In this document: in pieces, positions 35,075 to 47,141 of the stretch
How the letters are laid out: each line of letters opens with the position of its first letter
Numbering within the stretch: the stretch's first letter is position 1
Assembly (NCBI RefSeq): GCF_002954245.1
Contig: NZ_PPTG01000005.1
Location: 97,789 to 161,788, forward strand
DNA: 64,000 nucleotides
Source of the DNA: Cryobacterium aureum
Lineage (GTDB): Bacteria; Actinomycetota; Actinomycetes; Actinomycetales; Microbacteriaceae
Direction: 5' to 3'
Translations under genes and position numbers: made by a program
Notes under the pieces: generated by a model
Databases searched by the model: none
What the model was told of the DNA's origin: nothing
Seen by the model: only the letters and a program-made list of their open reading frames with translations

Positions 35075-35122
35075 CACAAGCGGATGCCCGCCCAGCCGGC
35101 ACCCGCCCGGCCGTCGGCGTCG

Positions 35123-35689
<567 letters not shown>

Positions 35690-35693
<4 letters not shown>

Positions 35694-37354
35694 GCGAGGA
35701 CCCTTTCAGTAATGGGGGAAACAACAAGGCTAGACGTTCCGGCCAGCCAGGTGCGATGGCCGCCGTCAAGGTTCTGCACATCGAAGCCGTTCTGGGCGAG
35801 AACGCGCGCGGCGGTGTGGCCGCGCTGGCCCACCTGGCAGTGCACGATCAACGGCACCCGCGGCAACTCATCGAGCCGACCGCGCAGCTCGTCGAGCGAC
35901 ACGTTGAGCGCGCCCGGGATGCTGCCGGCCGCGAATTCGCCGGCCGATCGCACGTCGATCAGCACGGCGCCGTTCGCCCGCGCCGCCTCCAGTTCGTGCC
36001 ATTGCAGGTTCACGCTCGTGCCCTCGGCCAGGTTCGAAGCCACATAGCCGAGCTGGTTGATCGGGTCTTTCGCCGAGGCATACTGCGGCGCGTAGGCAAG
36101 TTCGAGACGCGTCAAAGCGGATGCGCTCAGCCCGGCCGCCATCGCGACCGCCAGCACGTCGATGCGCTTGTCCACCCCGGCACCGCCCACGATCTGCGCG
36201 CCGAGAATGGCATCGGACTCGGCGTCGATGAGCAGCTTGATGGACATGCCCTCCGCGCCGGGAAAGTAGCCGGCGTGGTTGGCTGGATGGGTGTGCGCGA
36301 TGCGGTGGGCGCGGCCCGCCGCGACGAGGCGCTTCTCGCTCCAGCCGACCACGGCCACGGTGAGGCCGAAGATCCCCAGGATTCCGGTGCCGAGCGCGGG
36401 GGTGGCCTGCTCGGGGGTGCCGGCGATGCTGTCGGCCACGGAGCGGCCGTGTCGGTTCGCGAGGCCCGCCATGGTGACGAGCGTGCCGGCCCCGCTGACG
36501 GCATCCGTTTTCTCGACGCCGTCGCCGACGGCGAAGATGCGCGGGTCGCTCGTAGCCTGGGTGCCGTCGACCCAGATGCCGCCGCTACCCCCGATACGGA
36601 GGCCGGCCTGCGCGGCCAGGGCCACTTCGGGGCGCACCCCGCTTGCGTCGATCACGAGGTCGGCCGGCACTGTGCTGCCGTCGCTGAGCAGGGTGCTCGG
36701 GCCCGAAGCCCCGGTGACCGTGGTATTCAGGCGCACGTCAACGCCGCGTTCGCGCAACCGATCGAGAACGGGGGCGGCCATTTCGGGGTCGAGCGGGGTG
36801 AAGATCTGCGGCCCGCGCTGTACGAGGGTCACCTGCACGCCGCGGTGCACGAGGTTTTCGACGGCTTCAAGGCCGATGAATCCACCACCGATCACCACAG
36901 CGGATGCCGCGCCCGTCTGCGCGAGCACCGCCGTGATGTGGTCGACGTCGTCGACCGTTCGGAGCGTGTGGGTGGGTACGGTGTTGTCTCCAGATGCGTT
37001 CGAGCGGGCCGAGGCGCCGGCCGCGAGCACGAGACGGTCGTAGTGTTCGACGCTTTCTACTCCGGTGAGCAGGTTGCGCACCGAGACGGTCTGGGCGTGT
37101 CGGTCGATCTGCATGACCTCGGTATCGATGCGCACATCGAGTGCAAAACGGGCCCCGAGGGAGTCGGGGGTCTGCAGCAGCAGATCACCGCGATCACGGA
37201 TGATTCCCCCCACGAAATACGGCAGTCCACAGTTCGCGAACGACACGTAATGGCCGCGCTCGAACACGATGATCTCGGCCCTCTCGTCGAGCCGCCGCAA
37301 CCTGGTCGCCGCTGACATTCCGCCCGCAACTCCGCCTACGATGATAATTTTCAC
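35690..37354 (-). CDS. CoA-disulfide/persulfide reductase with fused rhodanese domain
   Basis: 554-residue flavoprotein. FAD motif MKIIIVGGVAGGMSAATRLR (1-20), single active-site cysteine in SFANCGLPYFVGG (Cys42), NAD motif VVIGGGFIGLEAVENL (about 150), dimerisation domain, then a C-terminal rhodanese domain (about 455-545) with active site HCQVGQRGHTAA. This architecture (CoADR-RHD) reduces CoA persulfide/disulfide and mobilises sulfane sulfur. GTG 37354 with GGAGG upstream is the start; the open frame to 37678 only runs through a 63-bp repeat and is not coding. Confidence 0.92.
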
Positions 37355-37373
37355 GTGTTCCTCCGGGTCAATG

Positions 37374-37389
37374 ATACCCCAGAGGGTAT
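37374..37389. promoter_or_regulatory. CsoR/CstR-type operator of the persulfide operon
   Basis: Palindrome ATACCCC-AGA-GGGTAT, 20 bp upstream of the GTG start of the CoA-disulfide reductase. It matches the A/T-flanked C-run/G-run operator of the CsoR family and differs from the copper operators at 40018 and 40048 in having a 3-bp centre and a shorter G-run. Likely autoregulation by CstR. Confidence 0.75.
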
Positions 37390-37433
37390 ATGCACACAAG
37401 CCTGCGGGCGTGCGAGGCGGCATCCGCTCACCC

Positions 37434-37496
37434 GGGCCCACCTTATGAACCCAGGCCCAGTTTATATACTGGGCCCGGGGACGGGGCCCGGGCCCC
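37434..37496 (-). repeat. 63-bp GGGCCC palindromic element, copy 4 (inverted)
   Basis: On the minus strand it starts GGGGCCCGGGCCCC at 37496 and ends with GGGCCC at 37434; core around 37453-37476 with a TATATAA centre. Exactly 63 bp again. It lies between copA and the CoA-disulfide reductase gene. Confidence 0.88.
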
Positions 37497-37527
37497 GTCC
37501 CAAGAAGGAACCACTCGCACGCAGCAG

Positions 37528-39747
37528 TCAGGCGGGCAGCGCGCGGAAACCGCGCAGGCGCAGGCTGTTCGTCACCACAAAGATCGAGGACAGCGCCATC
37601 GCGGCCCCGGCGATGAGCGGGTTCAGCAGCCCGGCCATCGCGAGCGGAATCGCCGCGACGTTGTAGGCGAACGCCCAAAACAGGTTCGCCTTGATCGTCG
37701 TGAGCGTGCGTCGCGCCAAGCGGATGGCATCCGCTGCGGCCAGCAGATCGCTGCGCATCAGTGTGAGGTCGCTCGCCTCAATAGCCACGTCGGTGCCCGA
37801 CCCCATGGCAATCCCGAGGTCGGCGGTCGCCAGAGCGACGGCATCGTTCACGCCGTCCCCGACCATGGCGACCACGTGTCCCTGAGCCTGCAACTCGGCA
37901 ATCACCCGCGCCTTGCCTTCGGGCAGCACCCCGGCGGTGACGTCGGTGATGCCGACCTCGGCGGCGACACTCTGCGCGACGGCAGCATTGTCACCGGTGA
38001 CGAGCATGGGAGTGAGCCCCAGGGCCCGAAACCGGGCCACCGCCAGAACGCTCGTGGGCTTGAGGGTGTCGGCGACGGTGAGCACGCCGCGCACCCTGCC
38101 CTCCCAGGCCGCCATGACGGCGGTCGTGCCGAGCGCCTCGGCCGTGGCCATCACGGCCTGCATCTCGACCGGCACCACCAGCCCCCATCGTTCGACCAGC
38201 CAGGCCGGCCGTCCAACCAGCACCAGGCGTCCGTCAACCAGCGCCTGCACGCCCAGCCCCTGCTCCGACACAAACTCCGACGACGCGGGCACCTCGCCCA
38301 GGCGCGATACAGCGCCCGCCGTGATCGCGCGGGCGATCGGATGCTCCGACCCGCTTTCCGCCGCGCCCGCCAGTCGCAGCAGCTCATCGACAGAACCGCG
38401 CTCGAGCGGCTCTACAGTCGACAGCGTCATGCGCCCGGTGGTGATCGTTCCGGTCTTGTCGAGAACGATCGTGTCGACGCGCCGCGTGGATTCCAGAACC
38501 TGCGGCCCCTTGATCAGAATGCCGAGCTGCGCTCCGCGCCCGGTTCCCACCAGCAGTGCGGTGGGTGTGGCCAGACCGAGCGCGCACGGGCAGGCAATAA
38601 TCAGGGTCGCGACGGCAGCAGTAAAGGCGAAAGACGCTCCGGCGCCGACCAGCAGCCAGCCAGCCAGAGTTGCGAGCGCGAGAACGATCACGATCGGCAC
38701 GAACACGCCGGAGACCCGGTCGGCCAGGCGCTGCACCTCGGCCTTGCCGGTCTGCGCCTGCTCCACGAGCCTGCCGATATGGGCGAGCTCGGTGTCAGCG
38801 CCGACCCGCGTGGCCTGCACCACGAGTCGCCCGCCGGAGTTCAGCGTGGCGCCCACAACGCTGTCGCCTGGCCCTACCTCGATCGGCACCGATTCGCCGG
38901 TGAGCAGGCTCGCATCGATGGCGCTGGAACCATCCACGACCACGCCGTCAGTCGCGACCTTCTCCCCCGGCCGCACCACAAACTGGTCGCCAACCACGAG
39001 CAGCGCGGTGCTGATGCGACTCTCCACACCATCGCGCCACAGCGTGGTCTCCTTCGCGCCGAGCTCGAGCAGCGCCTGAAGCGCCGCGCCGGAGTTGCGC
39101 TTGGCCCGCGCTTCGGCGTAGCGACCGGCCAGAATAAACACGGTGACAGCGGATGCCACCTCCAGATAAATTTCGTCGGCGCCACCACCACCGATGAAGG
39201 TGAAACTCATGGTCATTCCCGCTACACCGGCCATGCCGAAGAACAGGGCATAGAGCGACCAGCCGAGGGCGGCGAGCACGCCGACACTGACCAGGGTGTC
39301 CATGGTTGCGGCGCCGTGGCGGGCGTTCACCCAGGCGGCGCGGTGGAACGGCCAGGCGCCCCAGATGGCAACGGGGGCCGCGAGAGTCAGGGCCAGCCAC
39401 TGCCAGTTCGTGAACTGCAGCACAGGAATCATTGACATGGCGGCGACCGGCAGGGTCAACGCTGCCGAGATCAGCAGTCGCTGGCGCAGGGCCGCAACCT
39501 CGAGGGAGCCCGCATCGGCGACGACAGCAGGAGCCGGCAATGCGGCCGTATAACCGGTGGCTTCGATGGTCTTGATGGCATCGTCGACACTCGTGCCGAC
39601 CGGCACGAATACGCTCGCTTTTTCGGTGGCGTAGTTGACCGTGGCTTCGACTCCGGGCATCCGGTTGAGCTTCTTCTCAATGCGCGCGGCGCACGAGGTG
39701 CAGGTCATGCCCCCGACGAGCAGGTCAACCTGTTGGCCGTCGATCAT
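37528..39747 (-). CDS. copA: Copper-exporting P1B-type ATPase
   Basis: 739 residues: one N-terminal heavy-metal domain (GGMTCTSCAARIEKK), eight TM helices, the A-domain TGES motif (LLTGESVPIE), the Cu-site CPC in IIACPCALGLATPTAL, phosphorylation motif DKTGT, the nucleotide-domain HP (SEHPIARAI) and hinge GDGVNDAVALA. Exports Cu+ from the cytosol. ATG 39747 overlaps the copZ stop in ATGA. Regulated with copZ by CsoR. Confidence 0.96.
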   Translation of the reverse strand: MIDGQQVDLLVGGMTCTSCAARIEKKLNRMPGVEATVNYATEKASVFVPVGTSVDDAIKTIEATGYTAALPAPAVVADAGSLEVAALRQRLLISAALTLPVAAMSMIPVLQFTNWQWLALTLAAPVAIWGAWPFHRAAWVNARHGAATMDTLVSVGVLAALGWSLYALFFGMAGVAGMTMSFTFIGGGGADEIYLEVASAVTVFILAGRYAEARAKRNSGAALQALLELGAKETTLWRDGVESRISTALLVVGDQFVVRPGEKVATDGVVVDGSSAIDASLLTGESVPIEVGPGDSVVGATLNSGGRLVVQATRVGADTELAHIGRLVEQAQTGKAEVQRLADRVSGVFVPIVIVLALATLAGWLLVGAGASFAFTAAVATLIIACPCALGLATPTALLVGTGRGAQLGILIKGPQVLESTRRVDTIVLDKTGTITTGRMTLSTVEPLERGSVDELLRLAGAAESGSEHPIARAITAGAVSRLGEVPASSEFVSEQGLGVQALVDGRLVLVGRPAWLVERWGLVVPVEMQAVMATAEALGTTAVMAAWEGRVRGVLTVADTLKPTSVLAVARFRALGLTPMLVTGDNAAVAQSVAAEVGITDVTAGVLPEGKARVIAELQAQGHVVAMVGDGVNDAVALATADLGIAMGSGTDVAIEASDLTLMRSDLLAAADAIRLARRTLTTIKANLFWAFAYNVAAIPLAMAGLLNPLIAGAAMALSSIFVVTNSLRLRGFRALPA

Positions 39748-39971
39748 CAGGCTGCGGCTACCAGCTGGTAGCCCGCCTCCTCCACGGCCGCGGCGACGAG
39801 GGCTCGGTCGAGCTCCGAGGCGCTCGTGACGGTGACCTGCGAGGTACCACCCTTGACGAGGGCGACGGTGACGGTTTCGGCGCCCGGGATAAGCCCGATC
39901 TCTTCGGTCACACTCGCGACGCAGTGGCCGCAGGTCATTCCGTCAACGCCGTAGGTGGTCGTCGTGTTCAT
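39747..39971 (-). CDS. copZ: Copper chaperone CopZ (heavy-metal-associated domain)
   Basis: 74-residue HMA domain with the metal site GMTCGHCVASV. Delivers Cu+ to the ATPase encoded next. ATG 39971 lies about 50-75 bp from two CsoR operators shared with the divergent csoR gene. Confidence 0.94.
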   Translation of the reverse strand: MNTTTTYGVDGMTCGHCVASVTEEIGLIPGAETVTVALVKGGTSQVTVTSASELDRALVAAAVEEAGYQLVAAA

Positions 39972-40017
39972 GGTTATGCCTCACTGTCTTCTACCCCCGA
40001 ATGAGTATCATTCGAGC

Positions 40018-40034
40018 ATACCCCTTGGGGGTAC
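40018..40034. promoter_or_regulatory. CsoR operator 1 (copper)
   Basis: ATACCCC-TT-GGGGGTAC, 17 bp, in the divergent copZ/csoR intergenic region. Confidence 0.85.
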
Positions 40035-40047
40035 CATTTCCCACTAT

Positions 40048-40064
40048 ATACCCCGAGGGGGTAC
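40048..40064. promoter_or_regulatory. CsoR operator 2 (copper)
   Basis: ATACCCC-GA-GGGGGTAC, 17 bp, centre 30 bp from operator 1 (about three helical turns), ending 4 bp before the csoR ATG. It overlaps the likely ribosome site of csoR. Confidence 0.85.
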
Positions 40065-40068
40065 AGTA

Positions 40069-40383
40069 ATGATCATGAACGAGTCAGACACTCACGACGG
40101 CCCGCATGGCTACATCTCCAACAAGGACGCCTACTTGAAGCGTCTGCGTCGCATCGAGGGTCAGGCCCGCGGCCTGCAGGGCATGGTCACCGACGATAAG
40201 TACTGCATCGACATTCTGACCCAGATCTCGGCCATGACGAGCGCCCTCGAATCGGTCGCTCTCGGCCTGCTCGATGATCACCTCAACCACTGTGTTCTGC
40301 ACGCGGCCATGGCCGGCGGCACCGAAGCCGAGGCCAAGCTGCAGGAGGCATCTGCGGCCATTGCCCGGCTGGTTCGCTCCTAA
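40069..40383 (+). CDS. csoR: Copper-sensing repressor CsoR
   Basis: 104 residues with the complete Cu+ ligand set Cys46-His71-Cys75 (KYCIDILTQI, LDDHLNHCVLHAA). ATG 40069 is used; ATG 40075 is an alternative. The open frame upstream to 39955 crosses both operators and is not coding. Divergent from copZ-copA. Direct comparison with the CstR-like gene at 35123 shows the histidine difference. Confidence 0.94.
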   Translation: MIMNESDTHDGPHGYISNKDAYLKRLRRIEGQARGLQGMVTDDKYCIDILTQISAMTSALESVALGLLDDHLNHCVLHAAMAGGTEAEAKLQEASAAIARLVRS

Positions 40384-40389
40384 AGGACC

Positions 40390-40405
40390 GGACCTTTGGC
40401 CCTAG
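40390..40405 (+). promoter_or_regulatory. DevR-type box upstream of devR
   Basis: GGACCTTTGGCCCTAG, 71 bp before the devR ATG, matching the shared motif GGGACTTNNGGCCCTA with one or two changes. Suggests autoregulation. Confidence 0.6.
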
Positions 40406-40475
40406 TCGCCGGGCAACATCGCGCGCGACACTGTTAATACATAGAGACCAGCGTGCCCATTCGGGAAGGACCACC

Positions 40476-42834
<2,359 letters not shown>

Positions 42835-42882
42835 TCATGCCATCTGGTGCTCTAACCTTTGCATGATTTGGTGGTAGTAAAC

Positions 42883-43737
42883 CTACTTGTGGGTGGTTCT
42901 GGTGACAATTGTCGGGCAGGTGATGTGCAGCAGCACTTCGTGGCTGACCGAGCCCATCAGCAGGCGCTGCAGCGAGCCCCGACCGCGACTTCCGACGACG
43001 AGCAGTTGGGCGTGCCGGGCCGCGGCAACGAGGGCGCGGGCCGGTGATTCATCGGTCTCCAGAACCTGGTGCACCACGAGGTCGGGGTAGCGCGCGGTGA
43101 GTCCGGCGACGGACTCGGCAAGTACGACGCGCTCCTCTTCCATGCGCTCGGTCACGGCGTCGGCCGGAATGCTGCGCAGAACGCGACGGTTCGGCAGGTG
43201 TACCGCGTAGAGCGCGTACAGTTCCTGGCCGGTGCGGTCGGCCTCGGCGGCGGCGAATGCCACGGCGGTCAGCGAGTCGGCAGAGCCGTCGACGCCGACG
43301 TAGACGCCCGTTCTCTCGGTCTCGGGCAGCGAGGGAATCACGGCGACCGGGCAGGTGGCCAGCGCGGCGATCTGCAGGCTCACGCTGCCGAACAGTTCGC
43401 CCTCGACCCGGCCCTTCTGGTCGGTTCCGACGACGACGAGGTCGGCGTCTTTCGAAAGTTCGCTCAGCACGCGCGGGGCACTGCCGGTGCGCAGCTCGGT
43501 GTGGGTGGTGACGCCCGGCGCCAGGGCAGCGGCGCGGGCACCGGATTCGGTGAGCAGCTTCTTCTCGGCGTCGAGGATGGAGTCGTAGTAGCCGTAGCCG
43601 TCGGCCAGCCAGGTTTCGTACACGGTGTGCATGAGCGTCACCGGGCTCTTGACGTTCTCGGCCCGGGCCATGGCCCACGCGAGGGCGGTCTCGCCGGCGG
43701 CCGAATCGTCGATGCCAACCACAATCATCCGGTTCAT
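42883..43737 (-). CDS. Universal stress protein, tandem UspA domains
   Basis: 284 residues with two UspA domains (about 1-140, 145-284), each with the ATP-binding signature: VVGTDQKGRVEGELFGSVS and VVGSRGRGSLQRLLMGSVSHEV. ATG 43737 follows GAGGTAGAGC; the open frame reaching 43884 crosses the promoter. Tandem USPs are core members of the actinobacterial DosR regulon, and a DevR-type box in the right orientation lies upstream (43851-43867). Confidence 0.92.
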   Translation of the reverse strand: MNRMIVVGIDDSAAGETALAWAMARAENVKSPVTLMHTVYETWLADGYGYYDSILDAEKKLLTESGARAAALAPGVTTHTELRTGSAPRVLSELSKDADLVVVGTDQKGRVEGELFGSVSLQIAALATCPVAVIPSLPETERTGVYVGVDGSADSLTAVAFAAAEADRTGQELYALYAVHLPNRRVLRSIPADAVTERMEEERVVLAESVAGLTARYPDLVVHQVLETDESPARALVAAARHAQLLVVGSRGRGSLQRLLMGSVSHEVLLHITCPTIVTRTTHK

Positions 43738-43850
43738 TGCTCTACCTCGTTCTTGATCACAGGTCGCAGCAGTGGAGTCCCCCGCCACGAGCGAGGAGCT
43801 GATGCCCCATCGCCTCACACCCATCCTGTCAGCCACAGGTACCAACAGGT

Positions 43851-43867
43851 AGGGCCGGAAGTCCCGA
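43851..43867 (-). promoter_or_regulatory. DevR-type box for the USP gene
   Basis: Minus strand reads TCGGGACTTCCGGCCCT. About 115 bp upstream of the USP start; one of two boxes in the USP/alcohol dehydrogenase divergent region. Confidence 0.65.
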
Positions 43868-43898
43868 TTAGGTCCCGAATCCATGCCCCGGTCAGGGC

Positions 43899-43915
43899 GG
43901 GACTTTCGGCCCTAG
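43899..43915 (+). promoter_or_regulatory. DevR-type box for the alcohol dehydrogenase gene
   Basis: GGGACTTTCGGCCCTAG on the plus strand, about 80 bp upstream of the GTG at 43994. Closest of the four boxes to the DosR consensus half GGGACTTT. Confidence 0.65.
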
Positions 43916-43993
43916 TCGCCCGCGACAGTCGGTCATACCGTAGTTCTGACGGGCCTTTTGCCCGCTCACATTCTAAGAATCAAGGAGATATCC

Positions 43994-45049
43994 GTGAAGG
44001 CACTGGTTTATGGCGGTCCCGGTCGAATGAGCTGGACCGACGTTCCCGACCCGACGCTGCACAGTTCGACGGATGCCATCGTGCGCGTAGACACCACCAC
44101 GATCTGCGGCACCGACCTGCACATTCTCAGGGGCGATGTTCCCGCCGTCACGGTCGGGCGTATCCTCGGCCACGAGGGCGTCGGCACGATCACCGAGGTT
44201 GGTTCAGCGGTGAGCAACCTCAAGGTCGGCGACCGGGTCATCATCTCCTGCATCAAGAGCTGCGGTCACTGCAGCAATTGCAGCAACGGGCTCTACTCGC
44301 ACTGCCTCGGCGACGAGGGCGCCTCCGGCATCGGCTGGGTCTTCGGCCACCTCATCGACGGCACCCAGGCCGAGTTCGTGCGCGTGCCCTACGCCGATAA
44401 CTCCCTGCACAAGCTGCCCGAAGGAGTCAGCGACGACCAGGGCGTCATGCTCAGCGACATCCTGCCGACCGGTTTTGAAATCGGCGTGCAGTACGGCCGG
44501 GTCAAGCCCGGCGATGTCGTCGCCGTGATCGGTGCGGGCCCGGTAGGGCTCGCCGCCATCGCCACCGCCGGACTCTACGGTGCCGCGAGCATCATCGCCA
44601 TCGACCTCGACGAAAACCGCCTCGAGCAGGCCCGCTCCTTTGGCGCCACCGACACGGTCATCTCCGGAGCTGCTGACTGGAAGGAACAGGTCCTCGCGCT
44701 CACCGACGGCGCCGGCGTCGACGTCGCCATCGAGGCCGTCGGCATCCCGGCGACCTTCACCATGGCCACCGAGATCGTGCGCCCGGGCGGCAACGTCGCC
44801 AACGTCGGCGTGCACGGCAAGGCGGTCGACCTGCACCTCGAGAACCTGTGGATCCAGAACATCAACATCAGCATGGGCCTGGTCAACGCCAACACCACGA
44901 AGATGCTGCTGAAGCTCGTCGCGAGCAAGAAGCTGGCCGCAGAGAAACTGGCCACGCACCACTTCAGCTTCGATCAGTTTCTTGACGCTTACGACACCTT
45001 CGGCCGCGCGGCCGAGACCAAGGCCCTCAAGGTCGTCATTTCCCGTTAG
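43994..45049 (+). CDS. Zinc-dependent alcohol dehydrogenase (MDR family)
   Basis: 351 residues. Catalytic zinc site TTICGTDLHILRGD and GRILGHEGVGTI, structural zinc cysteines SCIKSCGHCSNCSNGLYSHC, NAD motif VVAVIGAGPVGLAAIATAGL. GTG 43994 after AAGGAGATATCC is chosen over an upstream ATG in the promoter. In the DevR-type cluster it probably disposes of reducing equivalents under oxygen limitation; substrate unknown. Confidence 0.92.
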   Translation: MKALVYGGPGRMSWTDVPDPTLHSSTDAIVRVDTTTICGTDLHILRGDVPAVTVGRILGHEGVGTITEVGSAVSNLKVGDRVIISCIKSCGHCSNCSNGLYSHCLGDEGASGIGWVFGHLIDGTQAEFVRVPYADNSLHKLPEGVSDDQGVMLSDILPTGFEIGVQYGRVKPGDVVAVIGAGPVGLAAIATAGLYGAASIIAIDLDENRLEQARSFGATDTVISGAADWKEQVLALTDGAGVDVAIEAVGIPATFTMATEIVRPGGNVANVGVHGKAVDLHLENLWIQNINISMGLVNANTTKMLLKLVASKKLAAEKLATHHFSFDQFLDAYDTFGRAAETKALKVVISR

Positions 45050-45073
45050 TCCGCTGCACTGCCTGGAGGTTTC

Positions 45074-45634
45074 ATGCGCGCCCTGATCGTCTACGAATCA
45101 ATGTACGGCAACACCCGTCTTGTCGCCGAGGCGATCGGGCGCGGTCTGGCCCCGGCCGAGGTGATCCTCGTGCCCACGAATCAGGCAGCGGGCGTTGACC
45201 TGTCGCAGGTCGACCTTCTCGTGGTCGGCGGCCCCACCCACGTGCACGGCATGAGTCGGCCCAGCACCCGCCAGGGCGCGATCGACGCCGCCGTCACGCC
45301 CAAGCACACCCTCCACCTCGAAGCGGATGCCGCCGGCGCCGGCGTGCGCGAATGGCTCGCCTCCCGCAGTGGGCTGGCCTGCCGCGCTGCGGCGTTCGAC
45401 ACCCGGCAAGAGGGTCCGATCCTGCTGACCGGGCACGCCGCCAAGAGCATCAGCAAAAACCTTCTCGAAGCCGGGGCCGACGTTATCGCCGACGCGACGA
45501 GTTTTCTGGTGAACAAGAGCATTGCGCTGGTGCCGGGCGAGGTGCGCCGCGCCGAGGCGTGGGGCACCATGCTGCGGGAGCAGTCGGTGCCGGGGCCGCA
45601 GCATCCGTTTACGGGCGTAATAACCACCGCCTGA
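45074..45634 (+). CDS. Flavodoxin-like protein
   Basis: 186 residues. FMN phosphate-loop pattern VYESMYGNTRLVAEAIGRGL at the N-terminus and GGPTHVHGMSRPSTRQGA in the middle, as in actinobacterial flavodoxin/NO-synthase-domain proteins. RBS TGGAGG, 24 bp after the alcohol dehydrogenase stop, so they are probably one operon. Likely a low-potential electron carrier or FMN-binding stress protein. Confidence 0.85.
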   Translation: MRALIVYESMYGNTRLVAEAIGRGLAPAEVILVPTNQAAGVDLSQVDLLVVGGPTHVHGMSRPSTRQGAIDAAVTPKHTLHLEADAAGAGVREWLASRSGLACRAAAFDTRQEGPILLTGHAAKSISKNLLEAGADVIADATSFLVNKSIALVPGEVRRAEAWGTMLREQSVPGPQHPFTGVITTA

Positions 45635-45646
45635 ATCACTCGGGAT

Positions 45647-45662
45647 GGGACTTAAGGCCCTA
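45647..45662 (+). promoter_or_regulatory. DevR-type box for the second USP gene
   Basis: GGGACTTAAGGCCCTA on the plus strand, about 100 bp before the ATG at 45760. Confidence 0.65.
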
Positions 45663-45759
45663 CTCGGGGGTGCCGCCGATGGCTAACGTGATGAACACTC
45701 GTTGGTGACGCTCACACGACATTCCCGCTCGTGGCCCGCCCCGGAGAAGGGATTTTCTC

Positions 45760-46623
45760 ATGACGCACACGCTCACACGGAGCCAGACCGTAATTGCCTG
45801 GGACGGGTCGGAACCCGCCAGGGCGGCCCTCGATTGGTCGCTCGCTCGCAGCAGCGACGGCGAACTCAACCTGGTGCGCATCCTCGATCGCACCGTGTCG
45901 TCGGCGGACTACTTCACGGAGGAATCCACCACGGTGCACGCCCGCGAGGTACTCAAGGACGACGCCGACCGAGTGAGCGCAAAATACCCTAATCTCACCG
46001 TGCATGCCGATCTGCGCTCCGGCGACCCAATCACCGAACTGCGCGCCCTGAGCGGGGCCGACACCCTCGTCGTGGTCGGAACGCACCGCCGACGCGGGTC
46101 GACCCTGCGCTACGAATGGTCGATGGGGGCCAGACTGGCCGGTTCAGCCAATGGACCGATCGCGATCATCCCGGAGAGCGACAGCAAACACCACGCCGGC
46201 ATCGTGGTCGGCGTCGACGGTTCGGCGGCGTCGAATGCCGCCGTGGACTTCGCCGCCGAGGAGGCCGACCGCACCGGTCAAGAACTGCACGCGATCCACG
46301 CCTGGCAGGAACCGCTGGTCTGGCGCGACACGACCGAACCCGACGCCCGGTTCCTCCAGACCCTGGAGATCTCCCACCGGCGTATCCTCGACGAATCGCT
46401 GCTCACCGTCGCGCGCCGCTTTCCGGCGCTCGTCATTCGCGCCTCGCTCGTGCGGGGAGCCCCCCAATCGGCGCTGCTCGATGCGGCCCGTGGGGCTGCG
46501 CTGCTCGTCGTCGGTGACCACGGGCAGAAGGGCATCTCGAAACTGCTGCTCGGGTCGGTGAGCCACTCGATCGTGCTGAACATCCAGTCGCCCATGGTCG
46601 TCATCCCGGCTCCGTCCGCCTGA
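45760..46623 (+). CDS. Universal stress protein, tandem UspA domains
   Basis: 287 residues, two UspA domains. N-domain: VIAWDGSEPARAALDWSLA and VVGTHRRRGSTLRYEWSMGARLA; C-domain: VVGVDGSAASNAAVDFAAEEADRTGQ and VVGDHGQKGISKLLLGSVSHSIVL. The C-domain nearly repeats the corresponding region of the USP at 42883 (AEADRTGQELYALYA versus EEADRTGQELHAIHA), so the two are recent paralogues. A DevR-type box precedes it. Confidence 0.91.
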   Translation: MTHTLTRSQTVIAWDGSEPARAALDWSLARSSDGELNLVRILDRTVSSADYFTEESTTVHAREVLKDDADRVSAKYPNLTVHADLRSGDPITELRALSGADTLVVVGTHRRRGSTLRYEWSMGARLAGSANGPIAIIPESDSKHHAGIVVGVDGSAASNAAVDFAAEEADRTGQELHAIHAWQEPLVWRDTTEPDARFLQTLEISHRRILDESLLTVARRFPALVIRASLVRGAPQSALLDAARGAALLVVGDHGQKGISKLLLGSVSHSIVLNIQSPMVVIPAPSA

Positions 46624-46660
46624 CCGGTCGCTGGCCTCTCCGGCTCGAGTCGCTTCCGCC

Positions 46661-46722
46661 GCGCGGGACTTGCGCCGGTGCGCCCCAGTTGCGCCTCGCG
46701 CGCAGCGGCAGAGCTCCCGCGC
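46661..46722. repeat. GC-rich intergenic repeat related to 30880-30939
   Basis: Outer arms GCGCGGGA / TCCCGCGC and inner TTGCGCCGGTGCG, closely matching GCGGGAGTTGCGCCGCTGCG at 30881. It lies just after the USP stop and before the broken VOC gene. Confidence 0.5.
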
Positions 46723-46737
46723 GCCACAGAAACAGGG

Positions 46738-47015
46738 CTAATAGACCTCACGAAAGTGTCCGATGAAGGTGATCGTGTTGCCCTCAGGGTCGACGATGGT
46801 CGAGAGCTGCACGCCCTTGTTCGCCGGCAGGATCTCACCCGGTTGGTCGCATCGTGCGTGAGCTGCAGCCATCCGTTGTCGGTCACCCGCCATTCCACGA
46901 GCAGGCCGGCCATGGGAGCGTTGTCGGCCGGGCGCCCCAGGAGTCGTTCGTACCAGCGGTGTGCGGCCTCAAAATCGGCCACCGGCACGACGGCGAGCAG
47001 ATGATTGATGGTCAC
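46738..47015 (-). pseudogene. VOC/glyoxalase-superfamily gene, internally deleted and frameshifted
   Basis: GTG 47015 with GAGGAGG upstream begins an intact N-terminus (INHLLAVVPVADFEAAHRWY, GRPADNAPMAGLLVEWRVTD, THDATN). Then the reading frame changes and the normal C-terminus appears in another frame: ILPANKGVQLSTIVDPEGNT followed by ITFIGHFREVY and a stop at 46738. About 35-40 residues of the usual 120-residue VOC fold are missing at the junction (near 46830). An internal deletion plus frameshift has inactivated the gene. Confidence 0.8.
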
Positions 47016-47141
47016 GGGGGCCTCCTCGGTTCACGCTTCGTGCCGCCACCGTACCCCGGCCGCCCGCGAACGGCCCGGATCGCGTCGGCCGGAGCCGCTA
47101 GGTGAACTCGCAGCACTCGTTAGAGATGGTGGCACCACTGG

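Larger units (their letters stand above)
34820..35122. other. Convergent intergenic region holding two 63-bp elements
   Basis: 303 bp between the ars operon end and the 3' end of the CstR-like gene. Apart from the two direct copies of the 63-bp element (34840 and 35012) no gene or clear terminator is seen. The copies start 172 bp apart, with a shared downstream context containing a GATGCC(C)CGCCC word. Confidence 0.6.

Noticed and set aside
37355..37678. N-terminal extension of the CoA-disulfide reductase
   Set aside because: It translates the 63-bp repeat and the CstR operator; the FAD motif starts exactly at GTG 37354 with a good ribosome site.
37390..39435. Plus-strand open frame of 681 codons opposite copA
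   Set aside because: Shadow of the copper ATPase gene; composition not protein-like and it starts inside a 63-bp repeat.
39955..40068. N-terminal extension of CsoR
   Set aside because: It runs through both CsoR operators and overlaps the divergent copZ start.
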